Shown here: positions 34,611 through 47,481 of the stretch, piece after piece
Position numbering within the stretch: the stretch's first letter is position 1
Layout of the letters: each line of letters opens with the position of its first letter
NCBI GenBank assembly: GCA_036435485.1
Contig: CM071599.1
Coordinates: forward strand, 211,395,178 to 211,459,177
DNA length: 64,000 bases
Direction: 5' to 3'
Source of the DNA: Saposhnikovia divaricata
Taxonomy: Eukaryota; Streptophyta; Magnoliopsida; Apiales; Apiaceae
Program-made: the position numbers and the translations under genes
Notes under the pieces: model-generated
Databases searched by the model: none
The model's input: the letters and a program-made list of their open reading frames with translations, nothing else
What the model was told of the DNA's origin: nothing

Positions 34611-35616
34611 ATGATGGAACTTGAGAAATTAAATCAGTGAAAGGAACTGTTACCTCAAGATTCTTGACAAGTGTCATGAATTTACCAAACTGCTGGTCCA
34701 CCTTAGTTCTGTTCATCCTGCTAGGGAATGGGAGCTTTGGCACAAATGGTGGAGGAGTAACTCCAGTCTTCTCTTTGTCCTTTTTCTTGCTTTCCTCAGT
34801 TTCACCTTCGTTTGCATCTTCAACGACGTTCTCTACCTTGTCTTCCTCAGAATCCTCTTTTTCTTTCTCAGTAGGAACATCGTCAATAGGCATTGGAGGA
34901 GCATCATATGTACGACCACTCCTAAGAGCAATGGCATTCACATTTTCCTTTGGCTGAGTTGGTTGTGCTGGTAGAGAGCCTTGTTGCCTTGTAGAGGAAG
35001 AACTAGCCATTTGAGCAATCTGAGTTTCTAGCATCTTATTATGTATCTCCATCTGGTTCATCTTTGTTTGCATTTGTAACAATATCTTCATCATATCACC
35101 TTGATTATCAGCCTGTGCAGCTTGATTTGCTTGAGGAGCATAATTCTGAGGAGGCCTTTGGAATCCAGGGGGATTCATAGGTCCTTGATGAGGCCTATAC
35201 TGTTGCTGTGGAGGAGGCTGATACGACTGCTGATATTGCTGCTGCTGATTAGGAACATTTAAATTCTGAGCATTATTGTTCCTATATGAGAAGTTTGGAT
35301 GATCTTTCCAACCAGGATTGTAACTGTTGGAGTAAGGATTGTACTGCTGCCTCTGTTGGAAAACATTTGCTTGCTCCATCTGAAAATGTTATGAATTTTG
35401 AGCATGGTTCTGGCAATCGTTACCATAGTGGCCTTGGATGCCACAGACTTCACAAACAAGATTATTCATAGGAGCCATGAATGACAATGCATTGATACTC
35501 ATGGGTTGAGTAGAGGGCTGAGATGTCTTCAATGAGTGGATCTCCTGAGTTAATGCAGCTAGTTGAGATGATAATAGAGAGTAAGCATCCACTTCAAGTT
35601 TACCCCTTTTCTTGCT
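34552..35616 (-). pseudogene. Athila gag C-terminal half, minus copy
   Basis: Begins at the head-to-head junction with KLEVDAYSLLSSQLAAL. A CCHC knuckle (CEVCGIQGHYGNDC) follows at about 35425-35465. A stop (HAQNS-stop) near 35389 breaks it, and the frame continues as 275 codons from 35379: a Gln/Pro/Asn-rich segment, then ENVNAIALRSGRTYD, an acidic Glu/Lys stretch, and PFPSRMNRTKVDQQFGKFM to KFLKDILTKKR. This last part is the usual end of Athila gag before protease. Here it is fused out of frame to RT. The N-terminal gag core is missing. Confidence 0.85.
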
Positions 35617-35743
35617 GTTTTGCGTGCGCATAGAAAAGCTATTGGGTATAGTATTGATGATCTTACAGGGATTAGCCCGGACTTTTGCATGCATAGAATT
35701 CACTTAGATGATGACCATAAGCCTTGCATACAGGGACAACGCT
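35617..35743 (+). pseudogene. RT N-terminal fragment, plus copy
   Basis: About 42 codons on the plus strand read VLRAHRKAIGYSIDDLTGIS and CMHRIHLDDDHKPCIQGQR. This is the segment just before the RT palm in Athila pol. It is cut at 35743 by the start of a large LTR-type insertion. The next RT residues appear only at about 40021, with roughly 30 codons lost between. Confidence 0.85.
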
Positions 35744-38700
35744 GTGACACCCTCCAAATCCGGGGTCAGAAGATTTGGTCGTCACGCGAAAATCCTCAAA
35801 ATAAAACATCTATTAATAATAATCATTCACTTGTGATTGTCCAACACTGGAAATATAACATCTGTGACCCCAACATACCAAGATCTTTTAAGGTTATAGG
35901 GCTAGAAACAAGAATCCAAATTCCATTAAATAGAAAGTATTCCTTCTTTACAACATTCTCTTTGATCAAACCTTAAACCACTGATGTAACTTCGATAAGA
36001 AGTACGCCAGGCTAACTAGACCATTACATAATAATAATAAATATTAGGACTCAATTATATAAAATAGATCTTACACTAAATGCAGACATCCTGAGTCATG
36101 TCATCTTCGAAATAGCATCACGCTTCTTCCCTTTCTGAACTGTGCGGGTAAGTCTCGCCAAACTACCTTACTGAAATGTTAGAATTACAACAGCAAGTAT
36201 GAGCGAAAGAAATGCTCAGCAAGCGTATAAATTTTTTGATATAAAACCAGGATTAGTGGGGCATAAAAATCAACTGAAATGTAAAACAATTTATAAAGAA
36301 ATTGAATCAACAACTGTGATATAATTCAAATCATAACGGAAATCATTTGGCATGTCATAAAAATGAATCATCTGCCAACTCACAATATATAATAGCCATT
36401 CGGGCGATATGGATTGGATATATATAACTGAAACACCATTGCCCCCTGATCAGGTTCTAAGGCAATGGGACCCTCTATACTCCACCGGTATTCTCTTTTT
36501 TCCGTGTGTGTATAGTCCGGATTTCTGGGGTACCCAAAATAGGCAAGTAATGTTAGCCTATAGGAAGATCGAATGGTTACCATATCCTCCTTAAATATTG
36601 TTGGACCATGACAGCAACCATGGCCTCCTACGCTTTATCATTTTCCAATAAATATTGCTAGACCATGACATCAACCATGGCCTCCTACGCTTTATCATTT
36701 TCAAATAAATATTGCTGGACCATGACATCAACCATGGCCTCCTACGCTTTACCATTTTCCAATCCAATAGAGCAATTTCCGAATTCAACAGGAAATGCTT
36801 AGTTTCACATACAGTTCACATCCCTATTATTTACTACGATAATAAGGATATGAAGAGTTTATCTTAAACAATTCCCCACATCAAGGGTACCAATATCAAG
36901 TAACTTTGTTCGCACAAAAATATTTAAGAATCACAAATTGCTCTGAACAATAACTATTTGTCATCATATGAATCAATGAAACATAAAATAAAAGTGTTTA
37001 AGACGATCAAGAAAATACTTGCCTCTGGTCCTTAGCTATCATTTAATGTCGCAGTAATACCACTTTCTTCTTCTACCTTACGACACCACAATCTTCTAAT
37101 TCAATCATTCGTTGGTACGACGCTCTTGCGATTGCCACGAGTCTGATCCGTTGACATCGAGCCCGCGCGTCTACAATATCTACGTCGGAAGAAAAATAAT
37201 TGGAAATGTCCCCTTTGAACATAGACGTTTTCCTGGTGTTAAAACACCTCACAATAAATCCAACAATCCACAAATAATACTGTATCCATCTCCCCCTTCT
37301 TTATTACAATCCATAAACAATACTGCATTCATCTCCAACCTTCTTCATAACCCGCAAAGAATACCACATCCATTTTAACCCTCTTCATTATATCTCAGCT
37401 AACAAACCTAAGTCAATACTTACCAATTAATTCTCGATAAAGAAATAGAAATATAATTACAACGCTTAACCCTCGAAGTAAACACTTCGATAATTCACAT
37501 TGCACGTAAAGAGACTCAATAAGTAGATCACATAATCACATAGCACGTTGATCAGATCATAAAAAGATTTTATCCAATATTTTTAAAACAGAAAACGGGT
37601 CAAAATCCTAATTATCGGATATTACCGACTCAATAAAAAGGTTTGGTAAAAAAGTTGATCAAAATTTAAAAGTTGAATTTTAACTTAAAACTATTTTTAT
37701 AAGAACCGGGTCATTTTTCTGATTTCAGAAATACTTGTCTCGTTTAAAACGGACAAGCGGTTTAATTAATACGCAATTAATAAGAATAATTCAATTAATA
37801 ATTAAATTAATTGAATATTCAAATTAATTATTTATTAATCAACCCATAAAATAAACAAATATTTTATCATAAAAAGATTTAAATTTAATTAAGTCAATCA
37901 TATATTTAAATAATAATTAATTAATATAATTAATCAATTAAAATGAATTAATCAATTAATTAAATCAATTAAATTATTATTTAAAAATAATTAACTAATT
38001 AAATTTAATTTTTAGAAATTAAAATAATAATACATAAAAGAATTCTGAATTTTAGAAAACTTTTATAAAAATTTGACCCAAAAACATTTTTTTGAAAAAT
38101 TTAGAAAATTTTTGAATCAAACTGCACTATTCATCATCATCACCACACATTCATCACCAAGAACACTCAACCACCATTAATGGAGGTTCGCCGGAATCCG
38201 GAAATTTTCCGGCGACCAAAAACACTCCGGTGACTCCGTTTTCTACACCAAAACAACACAAAATCGTTGCCCATCAACCGGGCAATAACTACATCACAAA
38301 ATCCGACCAAAACAAACCACAAATCACAAATTCCGGCGAACTTCAAACTAAGATTCCGGTAAAATTCGAATTTCACAGAACGGGCACCAACTTGATGATT
38401 CTTATGGCAAAACGAAGCTTAAACAACAACAAATCTAATACCAACAACCAATTACATGAACAATAACACATACTTAAGATAAAATTGATTTTATAAACTA
38501 ACAAAACCCATTAACTCGTTTTACATTTATTCGAACATAAACATAGCAATTAGATACTCAAATCGATTGTAAATCATTATAGGAAGCTAATGGAACCATC
38601 AAAACAAGCAAACAATCAACCATATGAAAAGCCCCAATTTGCTCATGAACCCTAGAATTCGAATTGACCAAACTAGCAATATAACGATGAAATTGAACTC

Positions 38701-40020
38701 CTGGAATCCATATGAAGCTATACAAACAATCAATTTGACTGAACAAACAACGAATCAAAAATCTCCAAATTCATGAAGAACCCTAATTTTCCAGATTCAA
38801 AAGAAAATTAATATAAAATCAAAAATTTACCCAACACGAAAAATGATTGTAGATTATGAAACTAGATGTCAAGAGCTTCGATTTGAGTATAAGAACACAA
38901 AAATCCGATATCAATAACACCTTCAAATTTGGATTTGATCCTCAAGAACATGAGAGAGAAAATATATTCTTATATTTATTTATTTATATAAAATCTGATT
39001 TATATGAATTTTTAATAAATAAAAAAAAAATCTGATTCCTATTTATATTAATCGAAAATTAATACCCCAAAAATATTTTTAACCCCTAATTAAAATCATT
39101 AAGCCTTAAAAATAATTTTTATGGGATAAAAATGTACAATTTTATTTTTAAACAAATATAATATAAATATCAAAATTTCCCAAAAATTATGAATATTACA
39201 AAAATTAAAAAATAATACATTTTCGAACATCCCATTATAATATGAAAATAATTTTATGAAAAACAGGGCCTCGAATCCAATAAAGGGGCTGGGTCCGGAA
39301 ATTAAAATGCGAAATAACTGTATTCTAAAGATATAAAAATTACAGAAAAATAGAATAAAATATTCTATGATACACGGAAGTCACATAACACGTATGAGAT
39401 AATTTTCCTATTTTATAAAAATCATAACGCGTTTAAATGCATTAAAAATAAACTAACACACAGTAAAATCAACTAAAAATATATTTTGATATAATAAATT
39501 ACACGCAATTTTCCTTGATTGATCGAAAATATAAAATACAAAATTTTCATATATTTTCATAATGCACCCAAATATTAATGGGGCACGGATAAGATACCGG
39601 GTAAAATTTTAGAACGAGAAAAATATAGTTTTGATTCTTAAAATTCTAAAATAATCACAAGTTACCAAAAATGTGAAAATACTAAATTTTAAACATTTTA
39701 ATAATTTATAAAAATAAAACTTTTGTACACGGATAGAATATCGGGTATAATTTTTGTACCAATAAAATACCAACTCAATCCATAAAATTTTAAAACAACT
39801 CAATTTATCACTTTTGACAAAAATATAAATTTTTAATAAAATAAATTTTTTTTTACTAACACAGACAATACCAAATACAGTCTATCCGAATAACCGATTA
39901 ACAGTTAAACAAGTAACTGCATTCAAATTAAAATTAAATATTCGCAATCTTATTATTCCTTTATGGAAAATCGATAAAATATTTAAATAACAATAATAAT
40001 AAATCCGGAAAAATCGGTAA
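35744..40020 (-). mobile_element. Large non-coding LTR-type insertion, one end lost
   Basis: Starts TGTGACACCCTCCAAATCCG, typical of long LTRs of chromovirus-like (Tekay/Del) Ty3/gypsy elements. It contains three tandem 60-base repeats with TGGACCATGACATCAACCATGG at 36595-36765, related to a repeat inside the solo LTR at 43189-47084, so both belong to one family. The expected matching end and target duplication are absent at the right, where RT coding resumes. This implies a deletion. The 4.3 kb has no supported gene; a Thr/Asn-rich frame at 38230-38466 is unconvincing. Orientation is inferred. Confidence 0.6.
36595..36765. repeat. Three tandem 60-base repeats
   Basis: Three copies of a unit containing ATTGCTGGACCATGACATCA and GGCCTCCTACGCTTTATC, with one to three changes each. 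Confidence 0.9.
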
Positions 40021-42614
40021 GCCGATTTTTGATTCTAAATGGGTAAGCCCAGTTCAGGTAGTCCCTAAGAAAGGAGGAACCACGGTAATTAAGAATGATA
40101 AAGATGAATTAATTCCCACTCGAATTGTCACCGGATGGCGAATGTGCATTGATTACCGTAAGTTAAACACTGCTACTAGAAAAGACCATTACCCTCTCCC
40201 TTTCATTGATCAGATGTTAGAAAGACTTGCTAAGCATAAGTACTTTCGCTATTTAGACGGATATTCAGGGTTCTTTCAGATCCCTATACATCCTGATGAC
40301 CAAGAAAAGACTACATTTACTTGCCCATATGGTACCTTTGCATATCGTATAGTGCCTTTTGGTTTGTGCAATGCCCCTGCTACTTTTCAGCGTTGCATGA
40401 CTGCCATATTTTCTGATTTCATAGAGTCTATCATGGAAGTATTTATGGATGATTTCAGTGTTTATGGGTCTGATTTTGATGTATGTCTGCATAATCTTTC
40501 TAAAGTGCTTAAACGTTGTGAAGAGGTGAATTTGGTTTTGAATTGGGAAAAGTGCCACTTCATGGTCAATGAAGGAGTGGTACTTGGTCACTTGATTTCT
40601 GAACGTGGCATCCAGGTTGACAAAGCAAAAATTGAGGTGATTGAGAAACTTCCTCCTCCTGTTAATGTCAAGGGAGTGAGGAGTTTCCTTGGTCATGCGG
40701 GTTTTTATCGTCATTTTATAAAAGATTTTTCAAAATTTGCAAAACCCCTCACTCAATTATTGCTTACGGATGCCACCTTTGTGTTTACTGATGCTTGTTT
40801 GGAGTCTTTTAACAGGATTAAGGAAGCTTTGATAAGTGCACCAATCATTCAACCTCCAGATTGGAATCTTCCATTTGAAATCATGTGTGATGCAAGTGAT
40901 TATGCAGTTGGAGGAGTTCTCGGTCAAAGGAAAGACAAGGTATTGCACGCTATCTACTATGCAAGTAAAACCTTGGATGAAGCTCAAGTCAATTATGCTA
41001 CGACCGAGAAGGAACTTCTAGCTGTGGTCTACGCTCTTGACAAATTCCGAGCCTATCTCATTGGCTCCAAAGTCATTGTTCACACTGATCATTCGGCACT
41101 TAAGTATCTGTTGGCGAAGAAAGAAGCAAAGCCAAGGCTTATTCGTTGGATTCTCTTACTTCAAGAGTTTGACTTGGAAATCAAAGACAAGAAGGGTGCT
41201 AAGAATGTAGTTGCGGATCATCTCTCACGGTTGCGTTTCAAATCTGATATTGCGTCAAGTACTCCAATTGATGATTCTTTTCCAGATGATCACCTATTTT
41301 CAGTTGCCACTCAAACTCCATGGTATGCAGATTTTGCAAATTTCTGTGTTAGTGGATCTCACCCTCCAGAATTGACTTATCAGCAAAGAAAGTGGTTTTA
41401 TCACGATGCTAAAAAATATTTTTGGGATGACCCTTTCTTGTATCGAAAGTGTGCTGATGGAATCTTTCGTAGATGTGTTCCTGAGTTCGAAGTACATGAC
41501 ATTCTTAAGCATTGTCATTCTCTCGCATGTGGAGGCCACCATGGTCCTTCCAAAACCGCTGCTAAAGTACTTCAATCCGGTTTCTTTTGGCCGTCTCTAT
41601 TTAAGGATGCTCGTGCTTTCTGTTTGGCGTGTGATGCATGTCAAAGGACGGGTAATATTTCTAAACGCCATGAGATGCCTCAAACCGGTATTCTTGAGGT
41701 CGAGATATTTGACGTATGGGGTGTTGATTTTATGGGACCTTTCCCAAGTTCTTGTGGGATGAGATACATCTTAGTTGCTGTCGATTATGTGTCCAAGTGG
41801 GTTGAAGCAGTTGGATCGGTAACCAATGATTCTAAGGTAGTTATGAAGCTTTTCAAGAATATTATCTTCCAACGTTTTGGAGTTCCTAGAACAGTGATAA
41901 GTGATGGTGGTTCTCATTTTCGCCATCGACAGTTTGAAACTTTGTTGAAGAAATATGGCGTTACTCACAAGGTTGCTCTTGCATATCACCCTCAAACAAG
42001 TGGCCAAGTGGAAGTTTCTAACCGCCAAATCAAAAGCATTTTGGAGAAAATGGTTGCAAAGTCAAGGAAAGATTGGTACTTGAAGTTAGATGATGCTTTG
42101 TGGGCTTATCGGACGGCATATAAAACACCTATAGGAACCACTCCCTATCGGTTGGTCTATGGTAAAGCATGTCACTTGCCAGTGGAATTGGAAGATCGCG
42201 CTTTTTGGGTTATAAAAGAACTCAACATGGATTTGAAGGCTGCGGGGGCAAGCAAGACTTCTTCAACTTAATGAGTTAGATGAGCTTCGTTTTGATGCTT
42301 ATGACAACTCTCGGCTTTACAAGGAGAGAACGAAGAAGATGCATGACAAGATGATTCAGAGAAGAGATTTTCAGGTTGGTGACAAGGTGTTGTTGTTCAA
42401 TTCCAGACTTCGACTTTTTCCGAGGAAGCTCAAATCAAGATGGTCCGGACCTTTTACTGTCACCGAAGTCAAGTTTTATTGTGCTATCGAAATTATGGGA
42501 CGAGATGGAACAAAATTTAAGGTCAACGGTCAATGCCTTAAATTATATGTGGATGGTGCATTCGTAGGGAAGATGGAAGTGATTTATCTTGACAAACCCT
42601 CCATAGAGATCTGA
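40021..42614 (+). pseudogene. Athila pol, plus copy: RT, RNase H, integrase
   Basis: Mirror copy of the pol at 31971-34610, in phase from FDSKWVSPVQVVPKKGG. RT keeps FMDD. RNase H keeps CDASDYAVGG, EKELLAVVYA and DHSALKYLL. Integrase keeps the HHCC module and D, D, E motifs (WGVDFMG, VISDGGSHF, TSGQVEVSNRQ). About 18 residues differ from the minus copy over roughly 700. One extra G in a G run near 42245 shifts the frame after MDLKAAG. The remaining C-terminus is read at 42339-42614 (MHDKMIQRRDFQVGDKVLLF to YLDKPSIEI, the integrase tail with GPFTV). Here the Gln that is a stop in the other copy is intact. Confidence 0.92.
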
Positions 42615-43188
42615 ACCAGCTCAGTCAAGCTATTGACGTTAAAGAAGCGCTTCTTGGGAGGCAACCCAAGCCTTGTGTAAGCCTTGTATATTTTTGTTTC
42701 TTTCTCTAAAAAAAAAGAGTGTTGTGAAAAAAAAAAAGAAAAAGGAGAGAGTGAAAAAAAAAAGAAGAAAAAAAAAGAAAAAAAAAAGTGAAACGCGCGC
42801 CACTGCGCCAAACCAGGGACACGGCGTCCAATTTTTCCTGTCCAAGACAAGTCCAGGTACGTGATTTGTGTAAGTGTTTTACTTTGATTTTTTGTTTTTT
42901 TATTTTGTTTTTTTATTGTATTACTAAAAAAAAAAAAATCAGCGCCGCTTCGGCAAGTGCGCGACCCCGCGTCTAAACTTTTCTGTCCAGTTCCCGTGCA
43001 TGTTAGTTGTAGATACAAAATAAAAGTTTCCAAGTTTTTGAAAAAAAAAAAAAATTCAGCCACGCGCCTGCTTATCAAATTCCCTGTCCATCCAGGTACT
43101 ACTTTCCTTGTTTTTTTTCCCTCCGTGTATGTTATGTTAATATATATATATAAAAAAAATATTTTCTTCCCCCAAATCAATTCCAACC
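42615..43188 (+). other. Spacer after pol, plus copy
   Basis: Non-coding. Long A/G runs at 42705-42790, a GC-rich word GCGCGCCACTGCGCC, further A and T homopolymers, and (TA)n at 43140-43152. Mirrors 31380-31970. It ends in CAACC, the target duplication of the inserted LTR. Confidence 0.8.
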
Positions 43189-46100
43189 TGTAACGTCCCG
43201 ACTTCCCAATACTAAAAATATACTTTTATAATAAATTATTGGATTTAATTAAATAAAGTAGAATTTGATACAGGGGAATTTTTAAAAATTTCGGCATGAA
43301 GTATACGTAATATGGACTATCCACCTGTATTTTGCACCAACCAAATTCATAAAAGAAAATAACTGCAATACCAAGTACTTAAGAAACATAACACCTGTTC
43401 AACCTGTCCTAACCGATCAGGTGAACCATACTACTATGCCCTCCCGATCATAAAACAAGATCGGGGCACACAACCAAAATTAAATACATACAAGCTGATA
43501 ACCAGACATTAAATCATAATACAACACCCCACTACTAACCCGGATCTCTAACAGGTAGTGGTATGAAACAAGCAACTACTACTAAGCTATTACATTACAA
43601 TACTAAATGCTTAATTAAAAGATACAAACACTCCACAAACATAAATACAATCAACTATAACTATTACACAAATTTCTACTGATACCCAAAAGTCCAACCT
43701 TGTACTAGAGCCAAATTAGTCCGTCTACAGTCCACAACAAGTTCTTCTCGTGATATAGCTCCTACGTCGTATCCTTTTCTTCCTTAACTGAAAAAGGGTT
43801 ATAAACAACAATAAGTGAGCCAAATGCACAGCAAGTAACAATATAGACGCCAAAATAAAAATCAACCACAAGAGTACGGATACAACGATATAAGAGTCAT
43901 TCTCTGTGTTTTTCCGAATTTTGGAAATTTGTAATTCATTCCAAAAATAGGGAGAGAGAGAGAGAGAGAAATGAATTTCTCTTTTTATATCAATTTCCCA
44001 CCTTTAAAACATTTTAATTAAATTAAGCATTTCATTAAAATCGGACAATACGGGTGATCAGCCACGTAATGTCCCCATACCGGACACTAGGTCCCTCTGG
44101 ACTTTGAAAATTGGGTTCCCAATTAGGCAACACATTGGCCTCTATTGCTGGACTAGGACCACCCTAGCCTCTTACGCCAAATTAAAGAGCTGGACTAGGA
44201 CCACCCTAGCCTCTTACGCTAATTTAAAATAATTAATTAAATGTCCATAAAGTAAAGCAAGTTTCGATGAATGGAATTCTTATGCAATAATTCAGAGCAG
44301 GGGATTATTCTGTTTAATTTCAAGAATAAGTGACTAAAAGTAAAGCAATCCAATTTAATTGTATAAGGTTCGCAAGGTAGGGTTCAAGTGTGATTCACAA
44401 GTATTTAAAAAAAATAAAGGTTTCTCAAGCTCTTGTCATTTTAGAGGCATAATACAAGGTGGTATCGAATATGGTATGGCTAAGGGGAAAATAGGAATAT
44501 AAGCAATAAGGGTCAATGATTAATTAAGAACATAACAAAGGTTAGGGATTTATAATTTAATTCAAGGGTTGTAAGGTATAATTAGGCTAGTGTGGATTAA
44601 GGAAATAGATATGAAATAGGGTTCAAGCTAGTACAAAAGGTATGTCATAAAACAAGGTTTACAGTTCAACGAGAATTAAAATAAGCAAGGAAGTACAATA
44701 GTTTAAACAGCAGTCTATAAGGGTAAACTAAAAGGTATTAAGGATTAAGCAATAGTTAATATGATTTAACAGTATAGTACCAGAGGTTCGACAATTAACT
44801 GGTTTAAGCAATAGTTTATAAGGATTAACAATATAGGACAAGGGGTTCTACAATTAACTTGACAGAAACAAACAGTAAGTTATAAGAATTTAAGCAACAA
44901 TCAGTGGATAATTGAAAGAATCTGAACTTCGATACAAGGTTCGAGTTACTTGCCTTAACCAAGTATTTCCACGCTAGTCACCTAGTTCAAAAACCTTCCA
45001 CCTTTGTTTTTCCTTTATCCTTTAAGTCTTCGTCCTTCGAAGCTACACATATAAAAAACACTATTTCAGAATTCTATGCAATATTCGACGTTCCTCTACA
45101 AATGTCTAATCTTAATCTACCCTTGCGATAATCCTTAATTTTTTTATTGACTTTAATAATAATATCAACCATAGCCCACTGACACACATATAATGGCAAT
45201 CGATAAACATTTAGCAGAAAATCACTTAAATAAAATATAAATCAAATACCACTCCAAATTATAAGTATATATACATATATATACTCGAGAGTATATAATT
45301 AGAATTTTAGGGAATCAATAATTATTAGAAAATTCGACAGCATCTCCTTTGAATACTGTACTACCCGTCGGAATACAACCGACCCAAACAAGCTTTAACA
45401 ACCATATTTGTACTATTTATATAACCGGAACCAATAGCAAACAATTTAAGTTAAAAGTATTACAAATCTGGATTAATTCAAAGACCGGATATACAATTCG
45501 TAAATTAAAACACGAATTGAAAAATATTATATAATTGATGAAATAATACTTATCAATTTACTATACAAATTATTTAATAATTCCAACAATAATTGGACAA
45601 GACCTCCTTTAAGAATATCGTCTAACCTGTGAAAATATAACCGATCCAAACAACCATCAAACAAACCAAGAAATCATTTACCAACTCTATTTATACTTAG
45701 AATAACCAATATATACCAATGTGCCAACTTGACTTGTCTCTGACAACCCGTAAACTTAACACATCAAGTGTATATATATCACAATACGACCAAATTGTAC
45801 ATATATATTATTTTACACTTATAATCAAATTGACTGATTCCATTAGATACAATATCGAGCCCAACTAGAATTCCAAACAGAGCTTGATAATCGACTGAAA
45901 TAACAACGATCAATAGTAAGAAACAACACCCACGACCACATACCGGACCAAACAAGAATACAGCAGAATTATCCGGTTCGGAATCAAACTCTAACGAGGA
46001 GGAAAAGAGGATTACAGTGGTGGCTTGACGAAATCGATACAACTCACCCAATAACCGAACCTCCTAATTTTCACTAAACAAAACAACTATACATGCTTAT

Positions 46101-47084
46101 ATATAGCGATAATGAACTGGGATGAAAGGGTGGGAGAGGGAATGAACTACTAGTAACAAGAAATACACAGTTCAGCTGGAAATAGAGCTTACCTACCAAA
46201 ATCCCCAAATATCGACCCCAACAGTTCACCCAACAGCTGTTATACCCACACACACAACGGGTATACTTACACACACACAGTGAGATGAATAATGACGAAG
46301 GAGAGGTGTAAGATGAGAGAGACCGCGTGAGAGAGATGGAGAGGGAGATTGGGGAAGAGAGATTGAGAGCGAAGAGGGTGGAGAGAGAGATAATCTCGAG
46401 AGAGAGTGGGAGAGATTTTTGCTGGAGAGTTCGAGAGATTACGAGAGAGACCGACTTATGAACTCAATTGGGGAATAAAACTATCAATTTAGGGATTTAA
46501 GAGTTGAATTTTGGGGAAAGTGGAATATTACTTTTATTTTAAATAAAATTTTGAGCTGAAAATCACTTTAGAAATTGAAGATAAAATAAATAATTTTTAC
46601 CCAAAATCCCAAATAAATTTTTAAAATGTAGAAGATAAAAATTTCTATCTTCCTATATTTTTAAAATATTTTTGGGGTCAAAAACGAATTTAATATCAAT
46701 TTTACAAGATTAAACCAATAAGACCCAAATAAATTCATAAAATCATTTTAAAATCCTTAAAAATAAAAATAAATCCACCTACTCTTTTTAAAATTCAAAT
46801 AAACTAATAAAGTTAATAATGCAAAAGGTTTCTTAATTTTTTTACTAATCCCGGTGATTTTATAAAATTCTCAGAAAATAAGTAAAACATGATTCAAATA
46901 GAATTTAATCCCCATAATAAAATAAAAAGAATACGTAGACTTATCTGACACATATAAATCATCAAATAAACCCGCAAAACGAAATCATACATATTTCACT
47001 TCCTCAAAATAATCACGTCACATAATTCACATTTAATAATAAATAAATAATTATAAATATCACAGAAATTTCTAAGGCGTTATA
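43189..47084. repeat. Solo LTR, 3.9 kb, Ty3/gypsy chromovirus-like
   Basis: Begins TGTAACGTCCCG and ends GGCGTTATA; the two ends are inverted (TGTAACG / CGTTAcA with C to T in the last motif). Target duplication CAACC at 43184-43188 and 47085-47089. The uninterrupted sequence exists at 31375-31385 in the minus arm. Long LTRs with TGTAAC...GTTACA ends are known from Tekay/Del elements. Inside: two GGACTAGGACCACCCTAGCC repeats at 44145-44215, GAGA runs at 43953-43970 and a GA-rich tract at 46300-46450. No coding sequence. Confidence 0.8.
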
Positions 47085-47481
47085 CAACCCCTCTTCTAAT
47101 TATTTTCTCCACCTAAAATCCTAATTCTAGTCCTATATTAATTCCAAATCATTCCCAATTCATCTCCTATTTCATATTTTTTTCCCCAAATCTACTTACC
47201 CATCTATATATACACCTATATATACACACCAATCCTACCCCATTCCAATTATATTTTTCTACACAAAATTTCAAGGCTTCAAGATTTAAGTTTGGGGGAT
47301 TTTTAATTGCAAGTTTCACCTCTCTGGTTCGTATTTGGGGTATATTTCTTCCTTTTATTTGGATAATACGAATTGTGTTCTTGCATTATTAGGGTTGTGT
47401 GTTCTTGATTATATGGGGGTATTTGTGAATTCGAATTTTTAGTGGATTTTGGTGAATTTTGTGAGTTGGGTATTGATTTAT

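Noticed and set aside
35750..35976. Continuation of RT frame into the inserted element
   Set aside because: Protein similarity to RT ends at QGQR; the following residues belong to the LTR-type insertion.
40265..40714. 149-codon minus-strand frame
   Set aside because: Antisense of reverse transcriptase coding sequence; the same shadow occurs in the mirror copy.
42584..43186. 200-codon minus-strand frame
   Set aside because: Antisense to the end of pol and to homopolymer spacer; mostly Phe/Lys runs with no domain.
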